64,000 nucleotides of DNA from DATBLE01 sp046734335 (GCA_046734335.1 JBKPRA010000122.1:13506-77505); one strand, 5' to 3'; shown: positions 25,738 through 34,506, counted from the first letter of the stretch. Notes: generated from the sequence alone by a model not told the origin. Numbers and translations: made by a program.

Positions 25738-25991
25738 CGCCTCTCCAAACCCAACGACATCAGGCCTGCCTCCAGTCGGTCGAGGCCGGCAGCTACCGCC
25801 GTCGACACCGTCTGCTCGAAGATCTCGTCCTCCGAGTGGCCCGCCTCCTTCAGCGCTTCGACGTCGCGGTCGGTGACCGCGTAGGCGCGCGTGCGCACCT
25901 TGGCGAGATACGCCTCGAAGTCGGGCGGTGCGGCGCGGTCGGGGTGCGCCGCGTCGCTCAGCGCCGCTATCAGATCGTCGTAGCGGGTCAC
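25734..25991 (-). CDS. Small AhpD/CMD-like protein without active-site cysteines
   Basis: An 85-residue protein from GTG 25991. The C-terminal half (VTDRDVEALKEAGHSEDEIFEQTV then AAGLDRLEAGL) looks like the helical end of AhpD/carboxymuconolactone decarboxylase domains. It has no cysteine at all, so it cannot be a peroxidase alone. It overlaps mutY upstream (GTGA) and the CxxU protein downstream (CTGA), which suggests a partner subunit of the selenoprotein; AhpD-fold proteins are normally oligomeric. The partnership is inferred from the overlaps only. Confidence 0.7.
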   Translation of the reverse strand: MTRYDDLIAALSDAAHPDRAAPPDFEAYLAKVRTRAYAVTDRDVEALKEAGHSEDEIFEQTVSTAVAAGLDRLEAGLMSLGLERR

Positions 25992-26701
25992 GAGGGAAGC
26001 GTAGCCTGGCCGTGATCGACGACGACCAGGCCGTCCGCGACGAGGGACTCGAGCGCCTCGGGGTCGAGCTCGACCGCCCGCGGCTCGGCGGCGACGAGGC
26101 GGAGCACCTGCGCGCGTCGCTGGCGGAACGAGCCTTCGAAGGGGCCCTGCTTCCGCTCCGGCTCGTATCGGCGGCCGACAGACGGACAGGCGTCGGCGAG
26201 GGGGCAGCCGCCGCACCGTGGAACGCGAGCCAGACAGACCGTCGCGCCGAGGTCGAAGAGCGCCTGCGCCGCCCCGGGGCCGAACTGACCACCCGTCCGG
26301 GAGAGCACCCGGGCGACGTTGACGTCGACCGGCAGGAGCGGCCTGCCGAAGGCGAAGTTCCCGATCGCCGCGGCCGTGTACGGTCCGACGCCGGGAAGCT
26401 CGGTCAGGTCGTCGGGCCACCCGTGCTCGGCAACCAGCCGCGCGGCGCGGTGAAGCGCTACTGCCCGACGGTTGTAGCCGAGCCCCTGCCAGGCGCGGAT
26501 CGCGTCCGCCGGCGAAGCGACGGCCAGCGACTCGACCGTGGGCCAGCGCTCCAGCCAATCGAGAAAGCGAGGCACGACCCGCGCGACCTGGGTCTGCTGG
26601 AGCATGATCTCGGAGACCAGGATCGCGTACGGATCACGGGTCCCGCGCCACGGCAGCTTTCGGCCGTGCTCGGCGAACCAGGCGAGCAGGAGCTCCTCCA
26701 T
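25988..26701 (-). CDS. mutY: A/G-specific adenine glycosylase MutY
   Basis: A 237-residue base-excision repair enzyme that removes adenine mispaired with 8-oxoguanine. Helix-hairpin-helix LTELPGVGPYTAAAIGNFAFG with catalytic Asp in LPVDVNVARVLSR; catalytic Glu in SEIMLQQTQV; [4Fe-4S] ligands CLARVPRCGGCPLADAC (C-x6-C-x2-C-x5-C). It is much shorter than E. coli MutY (about 350) because the C-terminal Nudix-like 8-oxoG-recognition domain is missing; only a short tail (PRAVELDPEALESLVADGL) remains. ATG 26701 matches the family start. It is coupled by GTGA to the AhpD-like pair. Confidence 0.92.
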   Translation of the reverse strand: MEELLLAWFAEHGRKLPWRGTRDPYAILVSEIMLQQTQVARVVPRFLDWLERWPTVESLAVASPADAIRAWQGLGYNRRAVALHRAARLVAEHGWPDDLTELPGVGPYTAAAIGNFAFGRPLLPVDVNVARVLSRTGGQFGPGAAQALFDLGATVCLARVPRCGGCPLADACPSVGRRYEPERKQGPFEGSFRQRRAQVLRLVAAEPRAVELDPEALESLVADGLVVVDHGQATLPS

Positions 26702-26711
26702 GGCGCTGAAG

Positions 26712-27461
26712 CTAGGCGTGGCGCTCGATGAAGTCGAGCGTCCGCTTCCAGGCGTCGTCCGACGCTGCCTGGTACTGGTCCTGTTTGCGGTCGAAGAAGG
26801 AGTGGGGCGCACCTTCGTAGGTGACAATCTCGTGCTCGATCCCGGCAGCGGTCAGCGCGTCGTCGAAGGCGGCGTTCTGCTCGGCTGTGATGTTCTCGTC
26901 GGCACCCGCCTGGAGCGCGAGGATCGGCCCCTTCAGCTCCGTGGCTCGATCGAGCGGGCCCAGCCAGTCGCCTCGGGCGGTCAGACTGCCGTAGAACCCG
27001 ACGGCACCCGCGAGGTCATGGTCGCCGGCGGTGGACAGCCACGAGTTACGACCGCCGAAGCAGAAGCCGACCGTGCAGACGGAGCGGGCGCCGTGGTCGC
27101 GGAGCCAGACGACGGCGACGGCGAGGTCGAGCTGGATCGTTTCGGGATCGGTGAGGCTGACGTGATCCGCGTACTGAAAGTCGTCATCGCGTTTCGCGAC
27201 GCCGGCAGTGCGGCCGAAGTAGTCGAACGCGATCGCGACCATGCCGCGCTCGGCGAAGCGGAGCGCGAGCTCCTCGTAGAAGCGGTACAGGCCGCGCACG
27301 TCGGGCAGGATGACGACGCCGTTGTTCGAGGGCGTATCGGGCGTTGCCGCGAATGCCGCGAAGCGATTCCCGTCGGCCGCCTCCAGGACGAGATTCTCGT
27401 AGGAGACCGCCGCGCCGGAGATCGCGACCACCGGCGGCGAGGAGTCGAGGTCGAAGCACAC
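26712..27461 (-). CDS. Dienelactone hydrolase family protein
   Basis: A 249-residue alpha/beta hydrolase. The nucleophile elbow GFCFGGRNS uses cysteine, as in carboxymethylenebutenolidase. The acid is likely in LQAGADENIT and the His in EGAPHSFFDR; an early ILPDVRGLYRFYEELALRFAERG is typical of the family. Cytoplasmic, with no signal peptide. It probably hydrolyses a lactone or ester; the natural substrate is unknown. It starts at GTG 27461 and lies 10 bases before mutY in the same minus-strand operon. Confidence 0.85.
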   Translation of the reverse strand: MCFDLDSSPPVVAISGAAVSYENLVLEAADGNRFAAFAATPDTPSNNGVVILPDVRGLYRFYEELALRFAERGMVAIAFDYFGRTAGVAKRDDDFQYADHVSLTDPETIQLDLAVAVVWLRDHGARSVCTVGFCFGGRNSWLSTAGDHDLAGAVGFYGSLTARGDWLGPLDRATELKGPILALQAGADENITAEQNAAFDDALTAAGIEHEIVTYEGAPHSFFDRKQDQYQAASDDAWKRTLDFIERHA

Positions 27462-27543
27462 GGCCGTCGGCAGCCTAGCCGTTGTCCACCTGGTTACCGG
27501 AACGGTTCCCTTTGGACTCGGGCGGTGGGGCTACCTTTGAAGC

Positions 27544-27690
27544 ATGAATGCGCAGTACCTGATGCTGATCGAGCAGCTCGTCCGCGAGGGCCGCCCCGAG
27601 GACGAGATCGAGGCGATCGTGGGCCGGACCGTCGACGAGGACATCGACGTTCTCGAGGACCAGCTCGACGACCTGTCCGCCGCGGCCTAG
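27544..27690 (+). CDS. Small acidic protein of unknown function
   Basis: A 48-residue frame from ATG 27544 to TAG 27688-27690 beginning MNAQYLMLIEQLVREGRPED, with VGRTVDEDIDVLEDQLDDL after it. It is strongly acidic and predicted helical, with regular codon usage (third position mostly G/C), which supports a real gene. A TACCTT -10 box lies 6 bases upstream, so it may be leaderless. Its stop overlaps the convergent yceH-like stop. I do not recognise it. Confidence 0.65.
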   Translation: MNAQYLMLIEQLVREGRPEDEIEAIVGRTVDEDIDVLEDQLDDLSAAA

Positions 27691-28295
27691 CGCTCGCGGC
27701 GGTCGAGCGCGTCCCAGAGGCGCGCGACCTCGTCCTCGAGCCTGTCGACCCGGCCCTCTAGGGCGGCGTGCTCGCTACGCGGTTGCTGGACGGGTTCGGA
27801 CGTCGGTTCCGGCTGCCCTTGGCCGAGCAGCTGCGCGAACCGTTCGCCCCGCTCGCCGGGTCGGTTGGGACTGTGTGCAGCGAGCTCGCGCTCGATCAGG
27901 TGGTCCAGCGTCGTCTCGGCCTCGTCCTGTCCGAAGCGGTGTAGCCGGTCCGTTCGCTGCCGGAGCTCTGCCGCGGTCTGCGGCCCACGCAGCATCAGCA
28001 CGGCGAGAAGCGAGAGCTCGGCGTCGTCGAGCGACAGCGCCTGGTCGAGCAGGTGCCGGTACTTCACGGCGCGGCTGCCCGCGCCGCTCGCCAGCCGCAC
28101 CCAGCCGCGCCGGGACAGTGCCTCGAGCGCGGCCCGGATCGTCGACTCGTCGTAGTCGACGACGGGGTCGCGGCTCGTCGACTGGTTGCAAGCAAGCCGC
28201 AGCGTGTTCAGCGACAGGGGATACTGGTCGGGAGTCGTCCGCTGCTTCTCGATCAGGCAGCCGAGGACGCGGATCTCTGCTGCGGTCGCATCCAC
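27687..28295 (-). CDS. YceH/DUF480-family protein
   Basis: A 202-residue protein of the DUF480 family (E. coli YceH). Typical start ATAAEIRVLGCLIEKQRTTPD, then YPLSLNTLRLACNQ, a winged-helix-like ALEALSRRGWVRLASG, and LLAVLMLRGPQTAAELRQRT. Two winged-helix domains are expected. The C-terminus (ALEGRVDRLEDEVARLWDAL) is a short coiled coil not present in YceH. GTG 28295 gives the family N-terminus; the frame also allows GTG 28322. Function unknown, possibly DNA-binding. A GC-rich palindrome lies just upstream. Confidence 0.82.
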   Translation of the reverse strand: MDATAAEIRVLGCLIEKQRTTPDQYPLSLNTLRLACNQSTSRDPVVDYDESTIRAALEALSRRGWVRLASGAGSRAVKYRHLLDQALSLDDAELSLLAVLMLRGPQTAAELRQRTDRLHRFGQDEAETTLDHLIERELAAHSPNRPGERGERFAQLLGQGQPEPTSEPVQQPRSEHAALEGRVDRLEDEVARLWDALDRRER

Positions 28296-28316
28296 ACCGA
28301 GAGCGTAAAGCCACAC

Positions 28317-28333
28317 CCCCACCCAGGGTGGGG
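28317..28333. promoter_or_regulatory. GC-rich palindrome upstream of the YceH gene
   Basis: CCCCACCC-A-GGGTGGGG is a perfect palindrome with one central base, 22 bases before GTG 28295. A closely similar palindrome lies at 53907-53925 upstream of another start. Possible operator. Confidence 0.4.
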
Positions 28334-28474
28334 ATCCGTCCCGCCGCCCTCGGAGACGACGATACCGGTTGCCATGTCACGCGGCTGAAACGGGACCGCG
28401 CCGATCCTGGAACTCTTCGCTCGATCATCTGTGGCCGTTGGTGCTAAGCATCCCGCCGGGACGGGCGGGGGCGT

Positions 28475-28480
28475 TAGGCT
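28475..28480 (+). promoter_or_regulatory. -10 box (TAGGCT) of a leaderless oxidoreductase gene
   Basis: TAGGCT ends 7 bases before GTG 28488. No ribosome-binding site intervenes. Confidence 0.5.
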
Positions 28481-28487
28481 CGCAGAC

Positions 28488-29432
28488 GTGCGCGCGATCG
28501 TCGTCACGCGGAGCGGCGGGCCGGAGGTGCTCGAACTCCAGGATCTCGGCGCGCCCGAACCGGGCCCGGGCGAGCTGCTCGTCGACGTCGCGGTCGCGGG
28601 CGTCAACTTCCGCGACATCTACGAGCGGCGCGGCGGCTACGGAGCGGCGACGCCGCTGGTCGCCGGCATCGAGGGCATGGGTCGCGTGGCAGCGCTCGGT
28701 GAAGGCGTCACGGAAGCGGCTGTCGGCGACCGGGTCGCCTGGAACAACGCACAGGGGAGCTACGCGGAGCAGGTCGTGCTCCCTGCCGCCCGAGCGGTGC
28801 CGGTTCCGGACGGGATCGGCGACAAGCTCGCCTGCGCTGCCCTCCTCCAGGGGATGACGGCGCACTACCTGACGCACTCGACGTACCCGGTGCAGTCGGC
28901 CGACGAGGTGCTCGTGCATGCCGCCGCCGGCGGGGCGGGTCGCCTCGTCCTCCAGATGGCCAAGCTGTGTGGGGGGCGGGTGACCGCCACCACCTCGGGC
29001 GGTGAGAAGGCCGAGCTCGCACGCAGCGCCGGAGCCGACGAGGTGATCGGCTACGACGACGTGCCCGAGGGCCGGTTCGCCGTCGTCTACGACGGGGTCG
29101 GCAAGGCCACCTTCGACCGCTCGCTCGCCGCCCTGCGGCCGCGCGGGATGCTCGTCCTCTTCGGCGCTGCCAGCGGCCCGGTGCCGCCGTTCGAGATCAT
29201 GCGCCTGAACTCGGGCTCGACGTTCCTGACCCGGCCGACGCTCGTCCACTACGTCGCAAGTCGCGAAGAGCTGCTCAAACGTGCCGGCGACGTGTATTCC
29301 TGGATCGACGACGGGTCACTGGACGTCCGCATCGGCGCGATCCAACCGCTCGAGGAGGCGCGTCGTGCCCAGGAGGACCTCGAGTCGCGCCGGACGACCG
29401 GCAAGCTTCTGCTCAGCGTCGACTCGAACTGA
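28488..29432 (+). CDS. Zinc-independent quinone oxidoreductase (MDR superfamily)
   Basis: A 314-residue NADPH:quinone reductase-type enzyme. The GroES-like N-terminal domain begins RAIVVTRSGGPEVLELQDL with VAVAGVNFRDIYERRG. The nucleotide-binding domain has VLVHAAAGGAGRLVLQMAKLCG and VYDGVGKATFDRSL, and it ends DLESRRTTGKLLL. The zinc ligands of alcohol dehydrogenases are absent, as expected for this branch. The frame opens at 28431, but GTG 28488 fits both the family start and the -10 box. It reduces quinones or similar carbonyls in the cytoplasm. Confidence 0.88.
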   Translation: MRAIVVTRSGGPEVLELQDLGAPEPGPGELLVDVAVAGVNFRDIYERRGGYGAATPLVAGIEGMGRVAALGEGVTEAAVGDRVAWNNAQGSYAEQVVLPAARAVPVPDGIGDKLACAALLQGMTAHYLTHSTYPVQSADEVLVHAAAGGAGRLVLQMAKLCGGRVTATTSGGEKAELARSAGADEVIGYDDVPEGRFAVVYDGVGKATFDRSLAALRPRGMLVLFGAASGPVPPFEIMRLNSGSTFLTRPTLVHYVASREELLKRAGDVYSWIDDGSLDVRIGAIQPLEEARRAQEDLESRRTTGKLLLSVDSN

Positions 29433-29523
29433 CGGCCCCGGATCCGCTGTTCGGACTGAGGCACCGTCTGTCCTGACAACGTAAGCTTTCCCTCGAGTCC
29501 GAAGGGACGGAGGTTGGTGGTCA

Positions 29524-30807
29524 GTGGCCGCGAGCAGTTCTTGGCTTCGGAAATGGGCGTCACAAGATCGGGGACGCCGACCGGCGGTTGTGCTCGGCAT
29601 GTCGGTGACCGGCCTCAGCTACCTGCGCAGCCTTCATCGACGCGGCGTCCCGACCCTGCTGCTCGCTCAGCATGACCCGATCGGGTCGCCCAGCCGCTTC
29701 GAGTGCACCCTCGACCTGCCCGATGTCGTGGAGGAGCCGGACGTCTGGCTGGAGACGCTCGTTGCCGCCGCTGAGCGGTCGGCGCGACGCCCGGTCCTGC
29801 TGGTCGCCTTCGACCAGGCGCTGCTGTTTGCCGGACGGAACGCCGAAAAGCTCAGCCGGTTGTACGACTTCCTGATCCCATCCCTCTCAACGGCAACCGA
29901 CCTCGTCGACAAGCACCGCCAATACCAACTCGCCAAGTCAGCCGGCATCCCCATACCTCGTACTGTCTACCCGCAGAGCGGCGACGAGGCAGTGACCCTC
30001 GCCGACGAGATCGGCTACCCGTGCCTGCTCAAGCCGCACCAGAGCTACTTCGGCGGCATACGGCTGCGCGCGAAGGTGGCTGTGGCCGACGGGCCGGCGG
30101 AGCTGCGAACTCTTTTCGACCGGCTCGCCGCCGACGGCGTCGAGTGCCTCGTCCAGGAGATCGTTCCCGGAGGCGACGACACGCTCTACGGTTACTTGAG
30201 CTTCTGGGGCGCCGACGGAAACGAGCTGGCCTGGATCACCAAGCAGAAGTTCCGCCAGAACCCGGCGCGCTTCGGCGAGGGCAGCTACCAGCGCACCGTC
30301 GAGGCGCCGCAGGTGGCAGAGCTCTCGCGTCAGTTCCTGCGGGCGGTCGGGTACGTCGGTGTCGGTAGCGTCGAGTTCAAGTACGACGCGCGTGACGACT
30401 CGTATCGCTTGATGGAGGTCAATCCACGCGCTGTCCTGGGTAACCAGCTGGCGATCGCGGCCGGCGTCGACCTTCCGTACCTGAGCTACGCCTATCTCGC
30501 CGACGGCGCGCTTCCGGCGTGGGAGCAACGCTGGGATGTTCATTGGATCCACGAGCTGAACGACCTGAAGACGCTGCTGCGGGAGCGGCATCCGGCCGCC
30601 GCGATCCACGAGTGGGCGCGCTCGTTGCGCCGCGCGGACACCTACGCATACGGCGCCTGGGACGATCCTGCGCCCCTGCTCGGCGCATTCGCCTCGACCG
30701 CGATCGGGAAGGCCGCCCGCGCGGTCGGCATCCAGTTTCCACGGGGCTACAGCTCGCCGCGACCTCCGGCAGGCATCGGGGTCCCCGCGGCTCGTGTCGT
30801 CGACTGA
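29524..30807 (+). CDS. ATP-grasp domain carboxylate-amine ligase
   Basis: A 427-residue ATP-grasp enzyme resembling the carbamoyl-phosphate synthase/D-aspartate ligase group. The N-terminal preATP domain begins PAVVLGMSVTGLSYLRSLHR. ATP binding includes DLVDKHRQYQLAKSAGIPIP, GYPCLLKPHQSYFGG and CLVQEIVPGGDD, with metal/phosphate residues in GSVEFKYDARDDSYRLMEVN. It should join a carboxylate and an amine using ATP; substrates are unknown. It precedes a UPF0104 membrane protein by 48 bases, so a role in cell-envelope lipid or peptide modification is possible. Start GTG 29524 with GGAGG ten bases upstream. Confidence 0.8.
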   Translation: MAASSSWLRKWASQDRGRRPAVVLGMSVTGLSYLRSLHRRGVPTLLLAQHDPIGSPSRFECTLDLPDVVEEPDVWLETLVAAAERSARRPVLLVAFDQALLFAGRNAEKLSRLYDFLIPSLSTATDLVDKHRQYQLAKSAGIPIPRTVYPQSGDEAVTLADEIGYPCLLKPHQSYFGGIRLRAKVAVADGPAELRTLFDRLAADGVECLVQEIVPGGDDTLYGYLSFWGADGNELAWITKQKFRQNPARFGEGSYQRTVEAPQVAELSRQFLRAVGYVGVGSVEFKYDARDDSYRLMEVNPRAVLGNQLAIAAGVDLPYLSYAYLADGALPAWEQRWDVHWIHELNDLKTLLRERHPAAAIHEWARSLRRADTYAYGAWDDPAPLLGAFASTAIGKAARAVGIQFPRGYSSPRPPAGIGVPAARVVD

Positions 30808-30855
30808 AAACAAATCCGTCGACGAACCGCCGGGCCAGCACCGATACTCAGTTGG

Positions 30856-31986
30856 ATGACGGCGCCGACGTCGAGCGAGATCCAGGCTGGCCTGTCCGAA
30901 CACCCCGAGGACGAGCTCGTCGAGGCGGAGCTCGAGGGGGCTCGGCGCAAGAAGAAGACAGGCAAGGGGCGGATCGTGGCAATCGTCCTCTCAGTCGCCG
31001 TGATCGCGGGTGTGTTCGCTTTTGCCCTGCCGAGGATCGCCAACTACGGCGACGTCTGGGACGTCGTCAAGGGCATGTCATGGGAGTGGATCAGCGCACT
31101 CGTACTGGCGGTTCTCCTGAACACGGCCACGTATGGGCCGCCGTGGGTGGCTGCATTGCCGGGACTCCGGTACCTGCACGCGACCCGGGTGACGCTGGCC
31201 TCGACGGCGATGACGATGGTGGCTCCCGGCGGTGCAGCAGTGGGAATGGCGACCTCATTCGCGATGCTCAAAGCGTGGGGCTTTCGTGGACGGCCGGTCG
31301 GCCTGGCCGTCGTGGTCACCGGCGTCTGGAACCAGCTCGTCATCCTCGGCATCCCGATCTTCGCGTTCCTCGGAGTCGTCGCCGAGGGGGGAAGCAACCA
31401 CACGTTGGAGCTCGTTGCGTTGATCGCGCTGGCAGTCTTCGTCGCGATCGTCGTCGGCTTCGCAATCGGTCTTTCGAGCGAGCGCCTCGCGCGCAAAGCC
31501 GGTGACAGGGCGGCCCGCACGATGACCTGGCTGAAGCGCCTGATCGGGAAGGCTCCGGTCAAATGGAGAGGTGAGTCGTTCGTCCGGTTTCGCGAGGAGA
31601 CGATCGAGCTGATTCGCCACCGCTGGGCGTTTCTGACGTTTGCAACCCTGGCGGGGCACCTGACGGTCTTCCTCGTGCTTCTCTTTTCGTTACGCGCCGT
31701 CGGCACGCCGAACACGGAGGTGACATTCGTCGAGGCCTTCGCAGCATGGGCGATCGCGCGTGTGCTCGGCTCGATCCCGATCACGCCGGGCGGCGTCGGC
31801 TTCGTCGAGCTCGGCCTGACGGGCGTGCTGGTCGCGTTCGGAGCCAGCAACGACGAGGCGGTCGCGGCCACGCTGATCTATCGCTTCCTCACCGTTGTTC
31901 CGACGCTGCTCTTCGGACTGGTGGCCGCGGCGACGTGGAAGATGGGGCACCGTCCCCGGGAGGGTGTCGCAGGGTCGACCGCGTGA
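30856..31986 (+). CDS. UPF0104/lysylphosphatidylglycerol synthase-like membrane protein
   Basis: A 376-residue integral membrane protein with about eight predicted segments. It matches the flippase-like half of MprF (UPF0104): GAAVGMATSFAMLKAWGF, AWAIARVLGSIPITPGGVGF and FVELGLTGVLVAFGASNDEA. A charged N-terminal region (residues 1-45, Glu then Lys/Arg-rich) precedes the first segment. The soluble aminoacyl-transferase domain of MprF is absent. It may translocate a modified lipid. A GATACT -10 box sits 7 bases before ATG 30856. The stop overlaps the next GTG. Confidence 0.82.
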   Translation: MTAPTSSEIQAGLSEHPEDELVEAELEGARRKKKTGKGRIVAIVLSVAVIAGVFAFALPRIANYGDVWDVVKGMSWEWISALVLAVLLNTATYGPPWVAALPGLRYLHATRVTLASTAMTMVAPGGAAVGMATSFAMLKAWGFRGRPVGLAVVVTGVWNQLVILGIPIFAFLGVVAEGGSNHTLELVALIALAVFVAIVVGFAIGLSSERLARKAGDRAARTMTWLKRLIGKAPVKWRGESFVRFREETIELIRHRWAFLTFATLAGHLTVFLVLLFSLRAVGTPNTEVTFVEAFAAWAIARVLGSIPITPGGVGFVELGLTGVLVAFGASNDEAVAATLIYRFLTVVPTLLFGLVAAATWKMGHRPREGVAGSTA

Positions 31987-32830
31987 CGCCCGTCGGCGGA
32001 ATCGAGGCCGGCGGGACGAAGTGGCTGTGCGCGATCGGGACAGGCCCCGACGACCTGGCGGCGACCGAGACGATCCCGACCACCAAACCGGAAGAGACGA
32101 TCGGGCGCGCGATCGCGTTCTTCGAGCGCGAGGGGCCTGTTCGGGCGGTCGGGATCGGCTGCTTCGGCCCTATCGACCTGCGGCCCGGGTCGCCGACCTG
32201 GGGCTCGATCACGACCACGCCCAAGCCCGGCTGGGCGCACACCGAGGTGGCCGGCGTCGTCGGCGGCAGGCTCGGCGTTCCGGTCGCCTTCGACACGGAA
32301 GTCAACGCCGCCGCACTGGGCGAGCACCGCTGGCGCGCAGCCCTCGGGCTCGACACGTTCTGCTACATCACGGTCGGCATCGGCGGCGGCGCGATCGCGG
32401 GCGGGCGGATCGTGCAAGGGCTGCTCCACCCGGAGGTCGGGCACATGCGAATTCCGCACGACCTCGACGGCGATCCGTTCCCCGGCTCGTGCCCGTATCA
32501 CGGCGACTGCTGGGAGGGCTCGCGGTCGGGCTGGCGATCGAGGCGAGGTGGGGGCGGTCGCCGCGAGAGCTCGTCGCCGAGCGGGCCGTCTGGCGAGTCG
32601 AGGCGTGGTACGTCGCCTTGGGGCTCGTCAAGGTCGTCGCAGTGCTCTCACCGGAGCGGATCGTGCTCGGCGGCGGCGTGATGGAGGTACAGGGTCTGCT
32701 GGCCCTCGTCCGCGCCGAGGTCGCGGAGCTGCTCGCCGGTTACGTGGCGACCGAGATCGCTCCGCCGGCGCTCGGCCCACTGTCGGGCGTTCTTGGCGCG
32801 ATCGCGCTGGCTCTCAGTGCTCGACCGTGA
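31983..32830 (+). pseudogene. ROK-family sugar kinase (fructokinase-like), frameshifted
   Basis: The N-terminal part (GTG 31983 to about 32518) is a clean ROK kinase: GGIEAGGTKWLCAIG (ATP site), FGPIDLRPGSPTWGSI, FDTEVNAAALGEH, TVGIGGGAIAGGRI and the zinc-site sequence GHMRIPHD then CPYHGDCWEG. The remaining third continues in another frame (LAVGLAIEARWG, LSPERIVLGGGVM) to 32830. One extra G in the run at 32516-32518 would restore a ~282-residue kinase, so this is a 1-base deletion: either a real pseudogene or an assembly error in a G-run. The intact enzyme would phosphorylate fructose or a similar hexose. Confidence 0.8.
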
Positions 32831-34454
32831 CCAGCGTGCCGATCGGCGTGTACGGCCACACCCTCGCTGCAGCCTCGAGCGGGAGCTCGACGCAGCCCAG
32901 GCTCTGCGGCGTTCCGAATGACGCGCGGTTGAAGGCGTGGATTCCCTCGCCTCCATTGAAGTAGCTGATCCAGCGGATGCCCGGATCGTGGTAGTGCGAG
33001 CCGTCCGGGTTCGTGCCGCTCATCGTGCCGACGGGGATGTGCTCGAAGACCGGGAAGGTGCCGAGCTGGGTGGGTGCGGCGGGAACGCCGGTGTTCCCGG
33101 GCGAGGTGAGGATCAGGTCCCCGTCGTGCCAGAGATTGAGCGACTGGGGCACGGACGAGTGGACGTAGACGTAGCTGTACCCGCCGTCCCGCGGCTTGCC
33201 CGCGATCACGTCGGCGATCAGCGCCCGCCAGACGTCGCGGCCGGCGAACCCGTCGACGGTCAGGCCGTGCTCGTTCTGGAACGCCATGATCGCCCCGCGG
33301 ACGATCACGTTGTACGTGCCCGGCTGCCAGAGGCGGGCAAGCTCGGGCGGTACGTTCGGGTAGCGCCAGGCGAAGCGGCCCTGCGGCGGTTCGGCGGCGG
33401 CGGCGAGCTGGGCGGCCATCGTCCGCGGAGCGTCGGACACATCCGCGCGCCACTGCAGCGGCAGGTAGCGAAGGAGCGCCAGCAGTTCCTCCAGGCGAAG
33501 CTCCGATGCTTGCGACGTCGTCCAGCTCAGTGTTCTCGTCGGGTGTCGTGAGCCGCCGACGGCGACGGCGATCGGGAGCTTCAGTTTCACGTGCGAGTCG
33601 AGGCCGAAGCCGTAGCCCCGGGGCCGAAACTCGAGCGTGTGCGCGTCGGTCCGCCGCCAGCGGCCGGGCGTGGGGGGATCGAGCGCCGGAAGCCGACGTC
33701 CGAGCGTCTTCGCGACCGGGTCCGAGAAGCGCAGGCGGAGGGGAACGGTCGCGGCCAGCTCCTTCCCGGGGGCGGTGGACGGCAGGACCATCGCCGTCCG
33801 TCCGGGCGGAAACCAGGTGACCGCGGTCGGCGCCGGCAGGCGTTCCCAGTCGAGGGCGACCGCGCGGAGGCCCACCGTGCCCGCGTCGCCGAGTCGGCCG
33901 AGGGTGACCGTGCGGGCCGGCCGCGCCAGGTGGATCGTCCGTCGTGGGTGGACGCCGGTCACCTGGACCTCGCGGACGGCGCGGTCGAAGCCGACCCGGA
34001 TCGGGGCGCCGCGCTCGACGCGCAGCCAGCGCGAGGCCAATCGCGCGGTCGGAGCCGTCAGCTCGAGGCGAGCCGTCTGCGTGCGGCCGGCGACCCAGCT
34101 GACCCAACCCGGCCGGCGGAAGGTCGCCTCGGCCACGAGTTGCGTTCCCGCCGGGATTGGACGCGCCGGCCGGAGCGTGCCGCCCGGATGCAACGTGACG
34201 GGGATCTTCGTGCCGGCTGTGTCATGGAGTGTGAGCGCGACGAGGTCTCCCGAGAACCGTGGCTGCTGGACCTCAGGGAGGCCGTTCGCGTCGACGCGCA
34301 GGCCGCCGCTCGGCCAGGCGAAGAAGGCGAAGGCGAGCGCGCCCAGGCAGAGGACTCCGACCCCGGCCAGCGCCCATGGCCATACGCGCCGCCTCTGCTG
34401 GTTCTTGGCGACGAGTAGCGAGGAGGTGACTCTGGACTGCACGGCTTTCGACAC
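32814..34454 (-). CDS. Membrane-anchored L,D-transpeptidase (YkuD domain)
   Basis: A 546-residue cell-wall cross-linking enzyme from GTG 34454. One membrane anchor lies near residues 24-45 (VWPWALAGVGVLCLGALAF). Two or three Ig/Big-type beta domains follow (about 60-320), then a peptidoglycan-binding helical unit (NVIVRGAIMAFQNEHGLTVDG, about 400). The YkuD catalytic domain ends in GIHAFNRASFGTPQSLGCVELP with the catalytic His and Cys of the HxnS-x-GC motif. The upstream open frame to 34784 overlaps gltX and is rejected. It makes 3-3 links between stem peptides outside the membrane. The 3' end overlaps the kinase remnant by 17 bases. Confidence 0.88.
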   Translation of the reverse strand: MSKAVQSRVTSSLLVAKNQQRRRVWPWALAGVGVLCLGALAFAFFAWPSGGLRVDANGLPEVQQPRFSGDLVALTLHDTAGTKIPVTLHPGGTLRPARPIPAGTQLVAEATFRRPGWVSWVAGRTQTARLELTAPTARLASRWLRVERGAPIRVGFDRAVREVQVTGVHPRRTIHLARPARTVTLGRLGDAGTVGLRAVALDWERLPAPTAVTWFPPGRTAMVLPSTAPGKELAATVPLRLRFSDPVAKTLGRRLPALDPPTPGRWRRTDAHTLEFRPRGYGFGLDSHVKLKLPIAVAVGGSRHPTRTLSWTTSQASELRLEELLALLRYLPLQWRADVSDAPRTMAAQLAAAAEPPQGRFAWRYPNVPPELARLWQPGTYNVIVRGAIMAFQNEHGLTVDGFAGRDVWRALIADVIAGKPRDGGYSYVYVHSSVPQSLNLWHDGDLILTSPGNTGVPAAPTQLGTFPVFEHIPVGTMSGTNPDGSHYHDPGIRWISYFNGGEGIHAFNRASFGTPQSLGCVELPLEAAARVWPYTPIGTLVTVEH

Positions 34455-34506
34455 GGTAGCGACTCGTCGGCCGACGTCCAGTCCCGCCGTCGCGCAAGAT
34501 GGCCGG

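Noticed and set aside
25489..26292. Frameshift explanation for the AhpD-like gene
   Set aside because: The two parts share one reading frame, so no indel is needed; only the TGA separates them.
33637..34506. Long upstream extension of gltX
   Set aside because: It runs antisense through the L,D-transpeptidase; GluRS motifs start at GTG 34507.
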